From Marimonas arenosa (GTDB lineage Bacteria; Pseudomonadota; Alphaproteobacteria; Rhodobacterales; Rhodobacteraceae), in assembly GCF_030848945.1 (NCBI RefSeq), contig NZ_JANHAX010000007.1:124001-188000 (forward strand): a DNA stretch of 64,000 bases, given 5' to 3'. Below the pieces are notes generated by a model, which saw nothing but the letters and a program-made list of their open reading frames with translations, was not told the DNA's origin and did not search any database. Of the stretch, positions 37,760 through 47,294 are shown in pieces. Numbering within the stretch: the stretch's first letter is position 1; each line of letters starts with the position of its first letter. The position numbers were made by a program, and so were the translations under genes.

Positions 37760-38110
37760 ATGACGGACCGCGCCCGCAGATCCGGTTTTGCCGCGGCGCT
37801 CGCGCTGGGCTTGGCGCTGTTGGCGCTGCCGGGGTGCGACGTGGCCCAGCAGGCCGCCGACGATGTCGCGCGCGGCCAGGCCAAGCGGGCCGTTGACACG
37901 GTGGTGGCAGAACGCTTCCCCGGCGTCGACGCCACCCCGGTGACCGATTGCATCGTCGATGCGGCCAGTGCCCAGGAAATCCTGCAGATCGCGGGCAGTT
38001 CCGTCACCGGCGCCCAGGCCGAAACAACCGAAATGGTGCTCCAGATCGCCCAGCGCCCCGAGGCCGTCAGCTGCTTCGCAGGGGCCGGCATCTCGCTGCT
38101 GAAACTATGA
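37760..38110 (+). CDS. Predicted lipoprotein in the sdh operon
   Basis: A 116-residue protein with a hydrophobic N-terminus ending in LALPGC, a good lipobox. The mature part has two further cysteines ([14 protein letters not shown]) that may form a disulfide. It begins one base after the previous stop and ends 10 bases before sdhB, so it is part of the operon. The function is unknown. Proteins of this kind between sdhA and sdhB appear in other Rhodobacteraceae as I recall. Confidence 0.75.
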   Translation: MTDRARRSGFAAALALGLALLALPGCDVAQQAADDVARGQAKRAVDTVVAERFPGVDATPVTDCIVDAASAQEILQIAGSSVTGAQAETTEMVLQIAQRPEAVSCFAGAGISLLKL

Positions 38111-38120
38111 GGATAGAACC

Positions 38121-38903
38121 ATGGTTCAACTGACCCTCCCCAAGAACTCCCGGATGATCACCGGCAAGACCTGGCCCAAGCCCCAGGGCGCCACTAACCT
38201 GCGCAAGTTCCAGATTTATCGCTGGACTCCAGATGATGGCCAGAACCCGCGGCTCGACACCTATTTCGTTGATCTCGACGATTGCGGCCCGATGGTTCTC
38301 GATGGCCTCATCTACATCAAGAACAAGATCGATCCGACTTTGACCTTCCGCCGGTCGTGCCGCGAGGGCATCTGCGGGTCCTGCGCGATGAACATCGGCG
38401 GGATCAACACGCTGGCCTGCATCTACGGCATGGACGAAATCAAAGGCGACACGGTGAAGATCTATCCGCTGCCGCATATGCCCGTGGTCAAGGACCTGAT
38501 CCCGGATCTCACCCATTTCTATGCCCAGCATGCCAGCATCATGCCGTGGCTCGAGACCAAGACCAACCGTCCGGCAAAAGAGTGGAAACAGTCGATTGAG
38601 GACCGCAAGAAGCTCGACGGCCTCTACGAATGCGTGATGTGCGCCTCGTGCTCGACCTCCTGCCCAAGCTACTGGTGGAACTCCGACCGCTATCTCGGCC
38701 CGGCGGCGCTCTTGCATGCCTATCGCTGGATCATCGACAGCCGCGACGAGGCCACCGGCGAGCGGCTCGACGATCTCGAAGATCCGTTCAAGCTCTACCG
38801 CTGCCATACCATCATGAACTGCGCCAAGACCTGCCCCAAGGGCCTGAACCCGGCCAAGGCGATTGCCGAGATCAAGCGGATGCAGATCAACCGGGTGGTG
38901 TGA
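38121..38903 (+). CDS. sdhB: Succinate dehydrogenase iron-sulfur subunit
   Basis: A 260-residue electron-transfer subunit. The [2Fe-2S] ligands are in [12 protein letters not shown] (about residues 78-89). The [4Fe-4S] motif [12 protein letters not shown] lies near residue 172, and the [3Fe-4S] ligands are in [14 protein letters not shown] near 233. The start follows AGGATAGAACC. It is the last gene of the sdh operon. Confidence 0.97.
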   Translation: MVQLTLPKNSRMITGKTWPKPQGATNLRKFQIYRWTPDDGQNPRLDTYFVDLDDCGPMVLDGLIYIKNKIDPTLTFRRSCREGICGSCAMNIGGINTLACIYGMDEIKGDTVKIYPLPHMPVVKDLIPDLTHFYAQHASIMPWLETKTNRPAKEWKQSIEDRKKLDGLYECVMCASCSTSCPSYWWNSDRYLGPAALLHAYRWIIDSRDEATGERLDDLEDPFKLYRCHTIMNCAKTCPKGLNPAKAIAEIKRMQINRVV

Positions 38904-39279
38904 TGGCATAGCCGCCGCCCGCGCTCGTCTTGACGTCGAACGAGGGATTCTGCGCGGCCTGCCGCAAGGTGTCGTTGCGGCTGCTTCACCTCAATCGCAC
39001 CGCCATGGGCGAACAGAACTCCACCTAGGCGATGGCCGCGTTGCACGACGGGCTCGGCCGTGCCTTCGAAGGCTGTTACGACGATCCCGCTCTCCGCGCC
39101 GCCTTCGGCGACGGCCGGGGGCAGGCAGGCTCAGCCGCGAAAAACAGCGGGCCTGTGTTTGCAGCCGGATCCACGACGGTGCGTTACCCTGCGCAAAACC
39201 TGCACGACTGCCCGCGGCGGCGCTGCACATCCGCCGCTTATCCCGGTCCCGGTATGCAATCGCAGAAAGGGACAGGCAC
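38904..39279. other. Gap between sdhB and creD without a supported gene
   Basis: This 376-base gap contains no frame with a good start and family match. On the minus strand (about 38895-38990), a short stop-bounded stretch ending [21 protein letters not shown] looks protein-like, and a plus-strand frame at 39032-39301 gives GRAFEGCYDDPALRAAFGDG. They may be decayed gene fragments. The creD ribosome site (AGAAAGGGA) is at the end. Confidence 0.4.
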
Positions 39280-40713
39280 ATGGGTCGTTCACCGGGTCTA
39301 AGGTTTTTCATCGTCGGGCTGCTCACGCTGCTCATGGTCATTCCGGTCGTTTTCGTGTCGGAAGCCATCGATGACCGCGCCGACCACAGCCGCCGCACTG
39401 TGGAAAGCGTCGGGCGCGACTGGGGCGGGCATCAGGTGATCAGCGGGCCGGTCCTGGTCGTGCCGGTCGAGGCCAGGGTCCGGGTCCGCGAGCGGCAGGA
39501 GTTGACCGACCCGAAGACCGGCGAACAGCTGCTTGATGGCAAAGGCAACCCGCGGATCGTCGTCCGCGAGGTCGAAAAGACCGAGACCCGCGCGCCGGTC
39601 TACCTCTATCCCGAACGTTTCGAGGTGATGCTCGACGCGCCCACCGAGGAACGTTACCGCGGCATCTTTCGCGTGCCGGTCTATCGTGCCCAGGCCGAAA
39701 TGGTGTTCGATTTCCCCACCGACGCGGTTGCGGCCCAGCTCGTCGACGGGGAAACCGCGCTCTGGCAGCGGGCGCGCATACGCTTGGGCGTTAGCTCCAA
39801 CCGGGCACTGCGCGGCACGGCCCGGCTTTCGGCCGGTACCCGTGATTTACCGCTCGAGCCGCTGGCCGGTGCGCAGCAGCAGGCTCAGGGGATCGAGGCT
39901 CGCACCGGCGATCCGCGGGATTTTGGTGTCTATACCGCCACGCTGGCGCTGAACGGCGCGCACGCGCTCTCGATCACACCTGCGGGCCGTGAAAGCCGGA
40001 TCACTCTGCGGAGCGACTGGCCGCACCCGAGCTTTGTCGGCGCCTTCCTGCCGGACGCGCAGCAGGTGACCGAGGCCGGCTTCACCGCGGAATGGACCAT
40101 TCCCCATCTCGCCCGCGCCGTGCCGCAGGTGTCGCGCGAGGATCACGAGACCGCGGCGCGGCAGGGCGCCGCGTTCGGCGTGCGGTTCTACCAGCCCAAC
40201 GATGTCTACCAGAAAAGCTATCGTGCGGCGCATTACGGGGTGATGTTCATCGGGCTGACCTTCCTGACGATCTTTCTGCTCGAAGGCGCCGCCGACCGAC
40301 CGGCCCACGCGGTGCAGTATATCCTCGTCGGTCTCGCCCAGGCGGTATTCTTCGTCCTGCTGCTGGCGCTGGCCGAGCAAATGGGCTTTGGCCCGGCCTA
40401 TCTGGTCGCGGCCGGGGCCACGGTAGCATTGATCACCGCCTTCGGCGCCGTCGCGCTGCGGCTGGGCCGGCGCACCGGGCTGCTCTTTGTCCTCCAGGTC
40501 ATTCTCTACGGCGTGCTCTACCTCATCCTGCGCAGCGCCGACTACGCGCTGCTGGCCGGCTCGGTGCTTGCCTTCGCCGCCATTGCCGCGACCATGTTCG
40601 CCACCCGCAACGCCGACTGGCACGGCCATGCGCCGGGCCGTGGCGGCGGGCTGTTGAACCGGTGGCGCACCGAGCCGGCCGCGTCCGCCGCCGCGCCGCC
40701 GGCGCAAGGCTGA
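39280..40713 (+). CDS. creD: CreD family inner-membrane protein
   Basis: A 477-residue protein of the CreD family. One N-terminal helix (residues 7-27) is followed by a large periplasmic domain containing PVYLYPERFEV, then GVMFIGLTFLTIFLLE and five more helices (about 300-440). CreD is linked to envelope stress and beta-lactam/colicin tolerance in enterobacteria. No creBC genes are present here. The start at 39280 follows AGAAAGGGACAGGC; the long upstream frame is not used. Confidence 0.9.
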   Translation: MGRSPGLRFFIVGLLTLLMVIPVVFVSEAIDDRADHSRRTVESVGRDWGGHQVISGPVLVVPVEARVRVRERQELTDPKTGEQLLDGKGNPRIVVREVEKTETRAPVYLYPERFEVMLDAPTEERYRGIFRVPVYRAQAEMVFDFPTDAVAAQLVDGETALWQRARIRLGVSSNRALRGTARLSAGTRDLPLEPLAGAQQQAQGIEARTGDPRDFGVYTATLALNGAHALSITPAGRESRITLRSDWPHPSFVGAFLPDAQQVTEAGFTAEWTIPHLARAVPQVSREDHETAARQGAAFGVRFYQPNDVYQKSYRAAHYGVMFIGLTFLTIFLLEGAADRPAHAVQYILVGLAQAVFFVLLLALAEQMGFGPAYLVAAGATVALITAFGAVALRLGRRTGLLFVLQVILYGVLYLILRSADYALLAGSVLAFAAIAATMFATRNADWHGHAPGRGGGLLNRWRTEPAASAAAPPAQG

Positions 40714-40723
40714 CACGGCGCAA

Positions 40724-40753
40724 GCGCCGGGCGGAGTTGCCCCCGCCCGGCGC
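40724..40753. terminator. GC hairpin between convergent genes
   Basis: A perfect 11-bp inverted repeat (GCGCCGGGCGG and its complement) with an eight-base loop sits between the convergent creD and Trp/Cys-rich protein genes. It lacks a T run but is well placed to end transcription from both sides. Confidence 0.55.
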
Positions 40754-40770
40754 CGACTCGTACCCGCCGC

Positions 40771-42888
40771 TCAGATCACCGACACTGTCATGGTCGAGCG
40801 ATTGCGGTACTCGTAATCGTCGTCACAGTTGACGATGTTGCGCTTGTAGGCCCTGAGATCGAACACGTAGGCGCAAGGCTGCGGGAAGGCCGCCATGCCG
40901 TTGGTGATGGTCAGTCGGAAATGGCCGCCTGTCCACTCGGGTGCAGTGGCGCCCTGGGTCAGCGCGCCGCCATAGCGCGGCCCGATGAAATCGGCCGCCA
41001 CGTTGGTCACCGTCCCCGCCGCCAGCAGGTTGAGCCCGTTGTTCTCGCCCCAGTTGGCGCGCATCGTGTAGAGTGCCAGGTGCCCGTCCGGGTCCGAGGC
41101 CAGGAAGTCGATGACCAGCGGATTGGCCGGGGTGATCGCTTCGCGCTCAATGGTGCCGCAGGGGCCGATGGCCGTGCCGCCCACCGAGATCGAGATGAAA
41201 TCGGTGTCTGGCTCCAGGGTCTCGAAGTGCACGCCGCCCGGTGGCACCGGATGGCTGGGCGAGGTCGGATGCCCCGACCCCGGACCGACGATCCGGTTGT
41301 CGACGGCGACCACGACATAGTTGTCGTCCTGGGTGCCGCAGAGATCGGGAATACCCTGATCGGTTAGCGCGCCGCCGGCTTCGGCGAAGGCCCGCAGCCG
41401 CAGGTGATAGACCCCGTCGGGAATAAGCGTCCCGGTCTCCCAGTTGATCAGCCGCATGTAGTCGCCAACCCAGATCCTCGGTCCGTTCACGGCCTCCCAG
41501 TGCCCCAGCGATTCCACCACCCATTGGCCATCGACCGTCGAGAAGTTGAACATCACGTGCTGGAACGACACCGTGCCCGGGTCGAAATAGGTTCGCCGCA
41601 CCCCGCCAGTCGCGCCTGGTGGCAGCGGTGCCCAGGTGGCGCCGCTATCCCCCGAATACTCGAAGGCGTAGTAATCGATCCAGTCGGTACAGGCGCCCTT
41701 GATCGGCACCCGGCCGGCATAGGGCCTGTCATAGGCATGGATCCACGACAACGGCAGCGCCGGGCTTGGGCTGCGATAGCCCGCAGGCGTCGCCTGCGCG
41801 CCGATATTGCCGCCGATATTGGCGACAAGGTCGTCGCAGACATGGCTCAGCACGATGCAGCCTTCTTCCTCGCATTCCGGCGGCCGCGGCGCGGCACAGC
41901 AGGCCAGGTTGTTGGTGACAAGCGTCACGTCCAGCGTGGTCGGCACGTTCCAGCGCGCATCGCCGCAGTCTTCGTCCAGCACGACGACATTGCCCTGGCC
42001 GCAATCCTGCGTGGCGCGGAAGATGATGTCGGGCGTGCAGTCGGCCCAGGGATGCCATGGCACCCACGGCCAGATCCGCAGCGCCTGCAACTCGGGCGCG
42101 GCTGGCAGCCGGTCCAGCAGCGTCGGGCGCAGGGCTTCGAGCCGTCCCGGATCGGTGATCTTCTCGGCCGGCCGGGTCAGTCCGGCTTCGCCGGAGGTAA
42201 AGGCCTCGATCTGGGCGAAATCCGGCACCGGGTCGGGCTTCGGCCGTGGAATGATATCCGGCAGGTCGGGTTGCAGCTTCTCGATTATCCCCAGCACTTT
42301 CGGGTCGATCTGCCAGAACCGATGGCGCCACCACCACCACGGCCACCAGCCGCAGCACCAGCGGAAGGTGATGGCGAAAGCGCCGTTCTCGTCGGTGGTG
42401 GCGCAGCCCACCTGCTGTTTCGAACACCACCACCAGAACCGGTCGACATCGAAGGCGCAGACCTCGGCCCCCGGCACCGGGCTGCCGTCCGGGCAGATCA
42501 GCTTGCCGCGGATGACGAAGGTCCGGCACCAGCGCAGCCACCAGTGCCAATACCACGGATGCACGATCAGCGGCTTCAGCGTCAGCTCGGGCTTGTCGGC
42601 CCAGGCCCGCGTGCTGACATCGACCGTCAGGGTCTGCAGGCCCTCCATCTCGTCATCCTCGGCGTCGGGCGGCCCGATGATCACCTGTCCTGCCATCGGC
42701 TTGTCGAGTTTGAATTCGGCCACCCCCGTGCCGTCGCGTCCGAGTTTCACGCCAGTTGCGGCAATCACCCCGGATTTGCCGAGAAACACTGCCTTCAGCG
42801 CCTTGAGTTCCGACCGGTCCTCGATGCCGCTGGCATCGACTGGAACCTGGAGAACGTAACCACCATACTCATCGGATTTGGAATTCAT
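40771..42888 (-). CDS. Large Trp/Cys-rich protein with a carboxypeptidase-regulatory-like domain
   Basis: A 705-residue protein with no signal peptide. Residues 111-192 hold about 16 tryptophans and several cysteines (HPWYWHWWLRWC, FWWWCSKQQ, RWCCGWWPWWWW) around a transthyretin/Cna-B-like domain (GKLICPDGSPVPGAEV ... TTDENGAF). A cysteine-rich middle (CCAAPRPPECEEEGC) and several beta-rich segments follow. The ATG at 42888 follows GGAGGAAATA. I recall similar unnamed proteins in distant bacteria but know no function. A surface or extracellular structural role is only a guess. Confidence 0.8.
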   Translation of the reverse strand: MNSKSDEYGGYVLQVPVDASGIEDRSELKALKAVFLGKSGVIAATGVKLGRDGTGVAEFKLDKPMAGQVIIGPPDAEDDEMEGLQTLTVDVSTRAWADKPELTLKPLIVHPWYWHWWLRWCRTFVIRGKLICPDGSPVPGAEVCAFDVDRFWWWCSKQQVGCATTDENGAFAITFRWCCGWWPWWWWRHRFWQIDPKVLGIIEKLQPDLPDIIPRPKPDPVPDFAQIEAFTSGEAGLTRPAEKITDPGRLEALRPTLLDRLPAAPELQALRIWPWVPWHPWADCTPDIIFRATQDCGQGNVVVLDEDCGDARWNVPTTLDVTLVTNNLACCAAPRPPECEEEGCIVLSHVCDDLVANIGGNIGAQATPAGYRSPSPALPLSWIHAYDRPYAGRVPIKGACTDWIDYYAFEYSGDSGATWAPLPPGATGGVRRTYFDPGTVSFQHVMFNFSTVDGQWVVESLGHWEAVNGPRIWVGDYMRLINWETGTLIPDGVYHLRLRAFAEAGGALTDQGIPDLCGTQDDNYVVVAVDNRIVGPGSGHPTSPSHPVPPGGVHFETLEPDTDFISISVGGTAIGPCGTIEREAITPANPLVIDFLASDPDGHLALYTMRANWGENNGLNLLAAGTVTNVAADFIGPRYGGALTQGATAPEWTGGHFRLTITNGMAAFPQPCAYVFDLRAYKRNIVNCDDDYEYRNRSTMTVSVI

Positions 42889-43165
42889 TATTTCCTCCAT
42901 TGAAAAAGACATCGGTTAAAAGTGACGTAAGGGTAGCATTCGCTGAAATAGAATCGGGTTCCGAATTTGCCCGTAAAAGAAGATCGGCCATAACTGGCCG
43001 TTTTCCGTGGGCTCTCTGGGCGGGATTTCGCCCTCGGTCATGAATCCCTGTCTTGTATCAAGACCCAAAATGCCGTGGCGCGTCAGCTGCGCGGTATTGA
43101 AGTGCAGGCACCGCTGGACAGCCGCGCCTCGGTCTCATTGGCGTCGCGGGCGGAAGGGCCCGACC
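42889..43165. other. Divergent intergenic region
   Basis: This 277-base stretch separates the Trp/Cys-rich gene from the BNR-repeat pseudogene. It is AT-richer near the former. It contains a small perfect hairpin, GTCTTG-TAT-CAAGAC (43050-43064). No gene is supported, and promoters for both sides are expected here. Confidence 0.45.
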
Positions 43166-44362
43166 ATGACCACGACCCGCGTTCTTATCGGTACCACCAA
43201 GGGCGCATACGTGATGACCGTAGCGCAGACCCGGGATGACTGGGATATGTCAGGGCCCTAGTGCGAGGGTTGGGCGATCAATCACGTGGTGGGCGACCCG
43301 GCCACCGGACGGCTCTGGGCCGGTGGCGGCAGCGATTGGACCGGTGCCGGCGTCTGGCGGTCTGAAGATGGCGGCGCCAACTGGCAACTGGCCAAGCTGT
43401 CCTCGGGATTGGCCGACGAATGGGCGGTGAACGCCCCTGACTTCACCGCGACGAGCGGTTGGCAGGCCGGCGAACCGCCGTTCGGGGACGCGCTGCAGGC
43501 GATCTGGTCGCTTCATCCCGCGCCGCAAGGGCTCTATGCCGGCGCGAAACCGGCCGGTCTGTTTCTCAGCCGCGATGGCGGCGCAACGTGGGAGAAGAAC
43601 GCGGCACTGGCGGATTTCTCCGAACCCTACACGTGGAACCCGGGCGCCGCGGGATTGACGCTGCACACCTTCCTTGGCAACGGCGACAGACTCTGGCTCG
43701 GCATCTCCGCCGCCGGGGCTTTTGCGTCAGAGGACGGCGGCGCGAGCTGGGAACGGCGCAACCGTTTGTCGAATGCCGGAGAGCAGAGCCATCCTGACCA
43801 TCCTGCCGCTCCCTGCGGCGGCGACATCGGCCGTTGCGTGCATAACATGCAAGGCGCTGGCGGCGATCTCATCTACCAGTAGAACCACCACGGCACCTGG
43901 CGCAGCCCCGATGGTGGCCGCCATTGGGACGCCATCACGCCGGGCCTGCCGTCGGCCTACGGCTTCGCCATCGGCGTACATCCGCGCGACCCTGACACAC
44001 TCTGGGTCATGCCACGCAACGGCGACAAGGCCGGACGCTATCCGCCCGGCGCTGCGGCCGCGGTGTGGAAATCCACCGATGGCGGCGCAAGCTGGTCATC
44101 CCGCCAAACGGGCCTGCCAGCCGAGAACTGCTACTTCACGGTGCTCCGTCAGGCCATGGCGGTCGACCGGTCCGGTCCGGCGGGCGTCTATTCCGGGACC
44201 AATACCGGATCGATTTTCGCCAGCTTCGACGAGGGCGAAACCCGGGATGAAATCGCCCGCCATCTGCCAACGGTTCTTTCGGTCGAGGTGATGGCGCGGA
44301 AGAAGCGGCATGGTCGCCCGATACGCGCCCGAGGGTATGGTCCGGCTGCGGTCGGGCGATAG
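43166..44362 (+). pseudogene. BNR/sialidase-like repeat protein, interrupted by two amber codons
   Basis: One frame runs from ATG 43166 (after GGAAGGG) to 44362. It encodes a beta-propeller protein with Asp-box repeats (SEDGGANW, SRDGGATW, SEDGGASW, SPDGGRHW, STDGGASW). TAG stops interrupt it at 43259-43261 and 43880-43882, with clear homology-like sequence continuing in the same frame after each (CEGWAINHVV, NHHGTWRS). No frameshift is needed. It is most simply a recent pseudogene; sequencing error or stop read-through are alternatives. Confidence 0.8.
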
Positions 44363-44477
44363 GCGGGCCGCGCCCGAGGCTATTCGGGGCAGGGCGCTTT
44401 TCCCCGAACGCCGGGCCCGCCCCGCTGGACAGTCGCACCCGCTCTCCCTTAGCGTGGCCCGAAGGGGAGGACGCGGC

Positions 44478-46121
44478 ATGAGCCAGGATATCATCATCGT
44501 GGGTGGCGGACTGGCGGGGCTGGTGGCTGCGAACGAGGCCACGAACCGCGGCAAGTCTGTCCTGCTGATCGACCAGGAGGGTGAGCAGTCGCTCGGCGGT
44601 CAGGCCTTCTGGAGCCTCGGTGGCCTCTTCATGATCGACACGCCGGAACAGCGCCGCATGGGTGTCCGCGACAGCCTCGACCTGGCCCGCGCCGACTGGT
44701 TGGGTTCTGCCCGGTTCGACCGGCCCGAGGACGAGAACCCGCGCAAGGTAGCCGAAGCCTATCTCGACTATGCCGCCGGCCCGATGCGGTCGGAGCTACA
44801 GCAGATCGGCATGCGCTGGTTTCCGGTGGTCGGCTGGGCCGAGCGGGGCGGCGGGCTGGCCACCGGCCACGGCAATTCCGTGCCGCGCTTCCACATCACG
44901 TGGGGCGCAGGCGAAGGCATCGTCGCGCCCTATGTCGAGCTGGCCCAGGCCGCTGAATCCGTCGGCACGCTCCGGTTTGCCTTCCGTCACCGCGTCACCG
45001 GGCTCGACGTCACAGACGGCCGTGTCACCGGCGTGCGCGGTGAAATGCTGGCCTTCGACCATGCCCGCCGCGGCGCGTCGACCAGCCGCGAGGTGGTGGG
45101 TGAATTTGACTATGCCGCCGACAGCGTGATCCTCACCACCGGCGGCATCGGTGGCAACCATGATCTCGTCCGCTCTGTCTGGCCCGAAGAGCGCCTCGGT
45201 CCGGCCCCCAAACACATGGTGTCGGGTGTGCCGGACTATGTCGACGGACAGATGGCAGAAATCGCCAAACAAGCCGGTGCAGGGGCGATCAACGAAGACC
45301 GGATGTGGCATTACACCGAAGGGCTGAAGAACTGGGATCCGATCTGGCCCAACCACGGCATCCGCGTGCTGCCGGGGCCCAGCTCGATGTGGTTCGACGC
45401 GCTGGGCGAGCGGATGGAGGCCCCATGTCTGCCCGGGTTCGACACGCTCGCGACCCTGAAACGCATCCTGCAAACCGGGCACGCACACAGCTGGTTCATC
45501 CTGACCCAGAAGATTATCGAGAAGGAATTCGCGCTTTCGGGATCGGAGCAGAACCCCGATTTCGTTTCTGGCAAGCTGTGGGAAGTGCTGAAGGAACGCA
45601 CCTTCTCGAAAGGGGCGACGAAAGCGGTCGAGGCGTTCAAGCAATATGGTGAGGATTTCGTCGTCGCCGATGACCTAGACACACTTCTCGCCGGCATGAA
45701 CGCACTAACGCCAAAGGCGCCTCTGGACCCCGCCAGGATCCGGACCCAGATCGAGGCCCGCGACGCCCAGATCGCCAATCCCTTTTCCAAGGACGCTCAG
45801 ATCACCGCTATCCATGGCGCTCGCGCCTATCGCGGCGACCGGCTGGTGCGCACCGCCAAACCACATCGCCTGCTCGATCCCACCAAGGGCCCGCTCATCG
45901 CCGTACGGCTGTCGATCCTCACCCGAAAAAGCCTCGGCGGTTTGCATACCGACCTGCAATCCCGCGTTCTGCGCCCCGACGGCACGGTGTTCGACGGGCT
46001 CTATGCCGCCGGTGAGGTGGCAGGCTTCGGCGGGGGCGGCTACCATGGCTACAATGCGCTCGAGGGCACCTTCCTGGGCGGCTGCATCTTTTCGGGCCGC
46101 GCCGCCGGCCGCAACGCCTGA
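44478..46121 (+). CDS. FAD-binding dehydrogenase
   Basis: A 547-residue flavoprotein of the fumarate reductase/3-ketosteroid dehydrogenase-like group. The FAD motif GGGLAGLVAANEA is near residue 7, a long flavin- and substrate-binding middle follows, and the late GGGGYHGYNALEGTFLGG closes the FAD site. The ATG follows GGGGAGG. The substrate is unknown. It stands 115 bases after the BNR pseudogene and 14 bases before the next gene, so it probably forms an operon with the latter. Confidence 0.87.
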   Translation: MSQDIIIVGGGLAGLVAANEATNRGKSVLLIDQEGEQSLGGQAFWSLGGLFMIDTPEQRRMGVRDSLDLARADWLGSARFDRPEDENPRKVAEAYLDYAAGPMRSELQQIGMRWFPVVGWAERGGGLATGHGNSVPRFHITWGAGEGIVAPYVELAQAAESVGTLRFAFRHRVTGLDVTDGRVTGVRGEMLAFDHARRGASTSREVVGEFDYAADSVILTTGGIGGNHDLVRSVWPEERLGPAPKHMVSGVPDYVDGQMAEIAKQAGAGAINEDRMWHYTEGLKNWDPIWPNHGIRVLPGPSSMWFDALGERMEAPCLPGFDTLATLKRILQTGHAHSWFILTQKIIEKEFALSGSEQNPDFVSGKLWEVLKERTFSKGATKAVEAFKQYGEDFVVADDLDTLLAGMNALTPKAPLDPARIRTQIEARDAQIANPFSKDAQITAIHGARAYRGDRLVRTAKPHRLLDPTKGPLIAVRLSILTRKSLGGLHTDLQSRVLRPDGTVFDGLYAAGEVAGFGGGGYHGYNALEGTFLGGCIFSGRAAGRNA

Positions 46122-46135
46122 CCGCCGGAGACCGA

Positions 46136-46852
46136 ATGGCCCAGATCGAGTTTCTCTGCCCGCCCGAGCTTCACGGCCATATCCCAGAGCCACAACCCGC
46201 GGCCCGCTTCCTGCCGGAATGGTATCGCGACCTGCCGCGCGAGATGGGGATGCCCGACGCTCACGGCCTGCCCGGCCTCACCGTGCGCGCCTGCCTGCCG
46301 GTGGCTGACGTGATGGCGCTGGGCTGGATCATCCCGCTGCCCTTCGATGTCTGGACCGTATTCGATCCGGCTGCCCGGCAGATGGATTTCCGCTGGGATC
46401 CGTCCTGCCCCTTCAACCCGATCGAGCCGCATCACCCCGGTCAGATCGGCGCCGACCAGCCGGGGCCGTTCGAGGGCGCACAGCCGCTCAAGTTCCTCAA
46501 CCCATGGCGGGTCAAGTCGCCGCCGGGTTGGTCGGCCAGCTTTCTCCACCCGGTCAACCATTTCGAGCTGCCATTCCACGCCTTTGCCGGTTCGGTCGAT
46601 TGCGATGCGCTGGACGTGCCGGTCAACGTCCCCTTCCTCTGGACGGCCCCGCCGCGCGCGTTGCGGCTGCCAGCCGGCACGCCGATGGTGCAGGTCATCC
46701 CCTACGAGCGCGCCGCTCAGATCCGCGAGGCTATGGCGCGCCCCGAGACCCCCGACGAGGTTGCCGCGCGCGCCGCCGCATCCTCCCGCAAACACGCCGA
46801 GGAGTCGGTCTATGCCCGTGAATGGCGCCGCCGCCACGAGCGCGGGAGCTGA
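46136..46852 (+). CDS. Uncharacterised protein, DUF6065-like
   Basis: A 238-residue soluble protein with features I associate tentatively with DUF6065: FLNPWRVKSPPGWSASFLHP near the middle and VNVPFLW then AGTPMVQVIPYER later. No signal or membrane helix is present. The C-terminus is charged and helical. It lies 14 bases after the FAD dehydrogenase. The function is unknown. Confidence 0.7.
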   Translation: MAQIEFLCPPELHGHIPEPQPAARFLPEWYRDLPREMGMPDAHGLPGLTVRACLPVADVMALGWIIPLPFDVWTVFDPAARQMDFRWDPSCPFNPIEPHHPGQIGADQPGPFEGAQPLKFLNPWRVKSPPGWSASFLHPVNHFELPFHAFAGSVDCDALDVPVNVPFLWTAPPRALRLPAGTPMVQVIPYERAAQIREAMARPETPDEVAARAAASSRKHAEESVYAREWRRRHERGS

Positions 46853-46900
46853 GCCATGCCCACCAAAAAACCCGGTTTCGCCGCACAGGGAGGCGTCTGA

Positions 46901-47110
46901 ATGGTCTTTGCCATCGCCGGCCTGATCGTGGCTTTCCTGCTCATCCTGCTGTTTTCGAACCGCCCCATGCGGCATTGTCGCTGGCGTGCGCAGGGTCGCG
47001 GGAACGGTGAAAAATCATGTAAATTCAGATGTATGGCCTGTGGCGCAGAAACCATCACCGCGGATGGCCAGCCGCCGCGCGAATGCCTCCGTCCCGGCCG
47101 GCGCCCCTGA
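46901..47110 (+). CDS. Small membrane protein with CxxC pair
   Basis: A 69-residue protein. An N-terminal transmembrane helix (MVFAIAGLIVAFLLILLF) is followed by a basic segment and CKFRCMACG, a possible half zinc ribbon. The ATG follows GGGAGGCGTCTGA. Tiny proteins of this layout recur in roseobacters as far as I recall. The function is unknown. Confidence 0.6.
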   Translation: MVFAIAGLIVAFLLILLFSNRPMRHCRWRAQGRGNGEKSCKFRCMACGAETITADGQPPRECLRPGRRP

Positions 47111-47294
47111 ACCTGAGAAAAATGTATCCACGCGCATTTTTTCTCTTGAAACGACTCGCGACTTGCCCCAAATGCGCGCTCAAGACGCCAACGCACGCGC
47201 CTCTGTACTCACTGGCACACATGCAGCGACGGTAACGTCTCTGATTGCAACCCGTCCGGCTGAAAGATGTCCGGGGTCTCATTTGGAGATGACC
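47111..47294 (+). promoter_or_regulatory. Leader region of the ornithine-decarboxylase-like gene
   Basis: This 184-base leader holds a possible short upstream frame (47122-47235, 37 basic residues beginning MYPRAFFLLKRL) and a small hairpin, CCGG/CCGG, close to the start. An RNA element called speF is described upstream of alphaproteobacterial ornithine decarboxylase genes, but I cannot confirm it here by eye. Confidence 0.35.

Noticed and set aside
43166..44362. Amber codons read as an amino acid (for example pyrrolysine).
   Set aside because: No supporting tRNA or pyl genes in the window, and the family does not need a special residue there; decay or sequencing error is simpler.
46856..46900. 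A 14-codon frame between the DUF6065-like gene and the small membrane protein.
   Set aside because: Too short, with no recognisable motif; the strong ribosome site at its end serves the next ATG.
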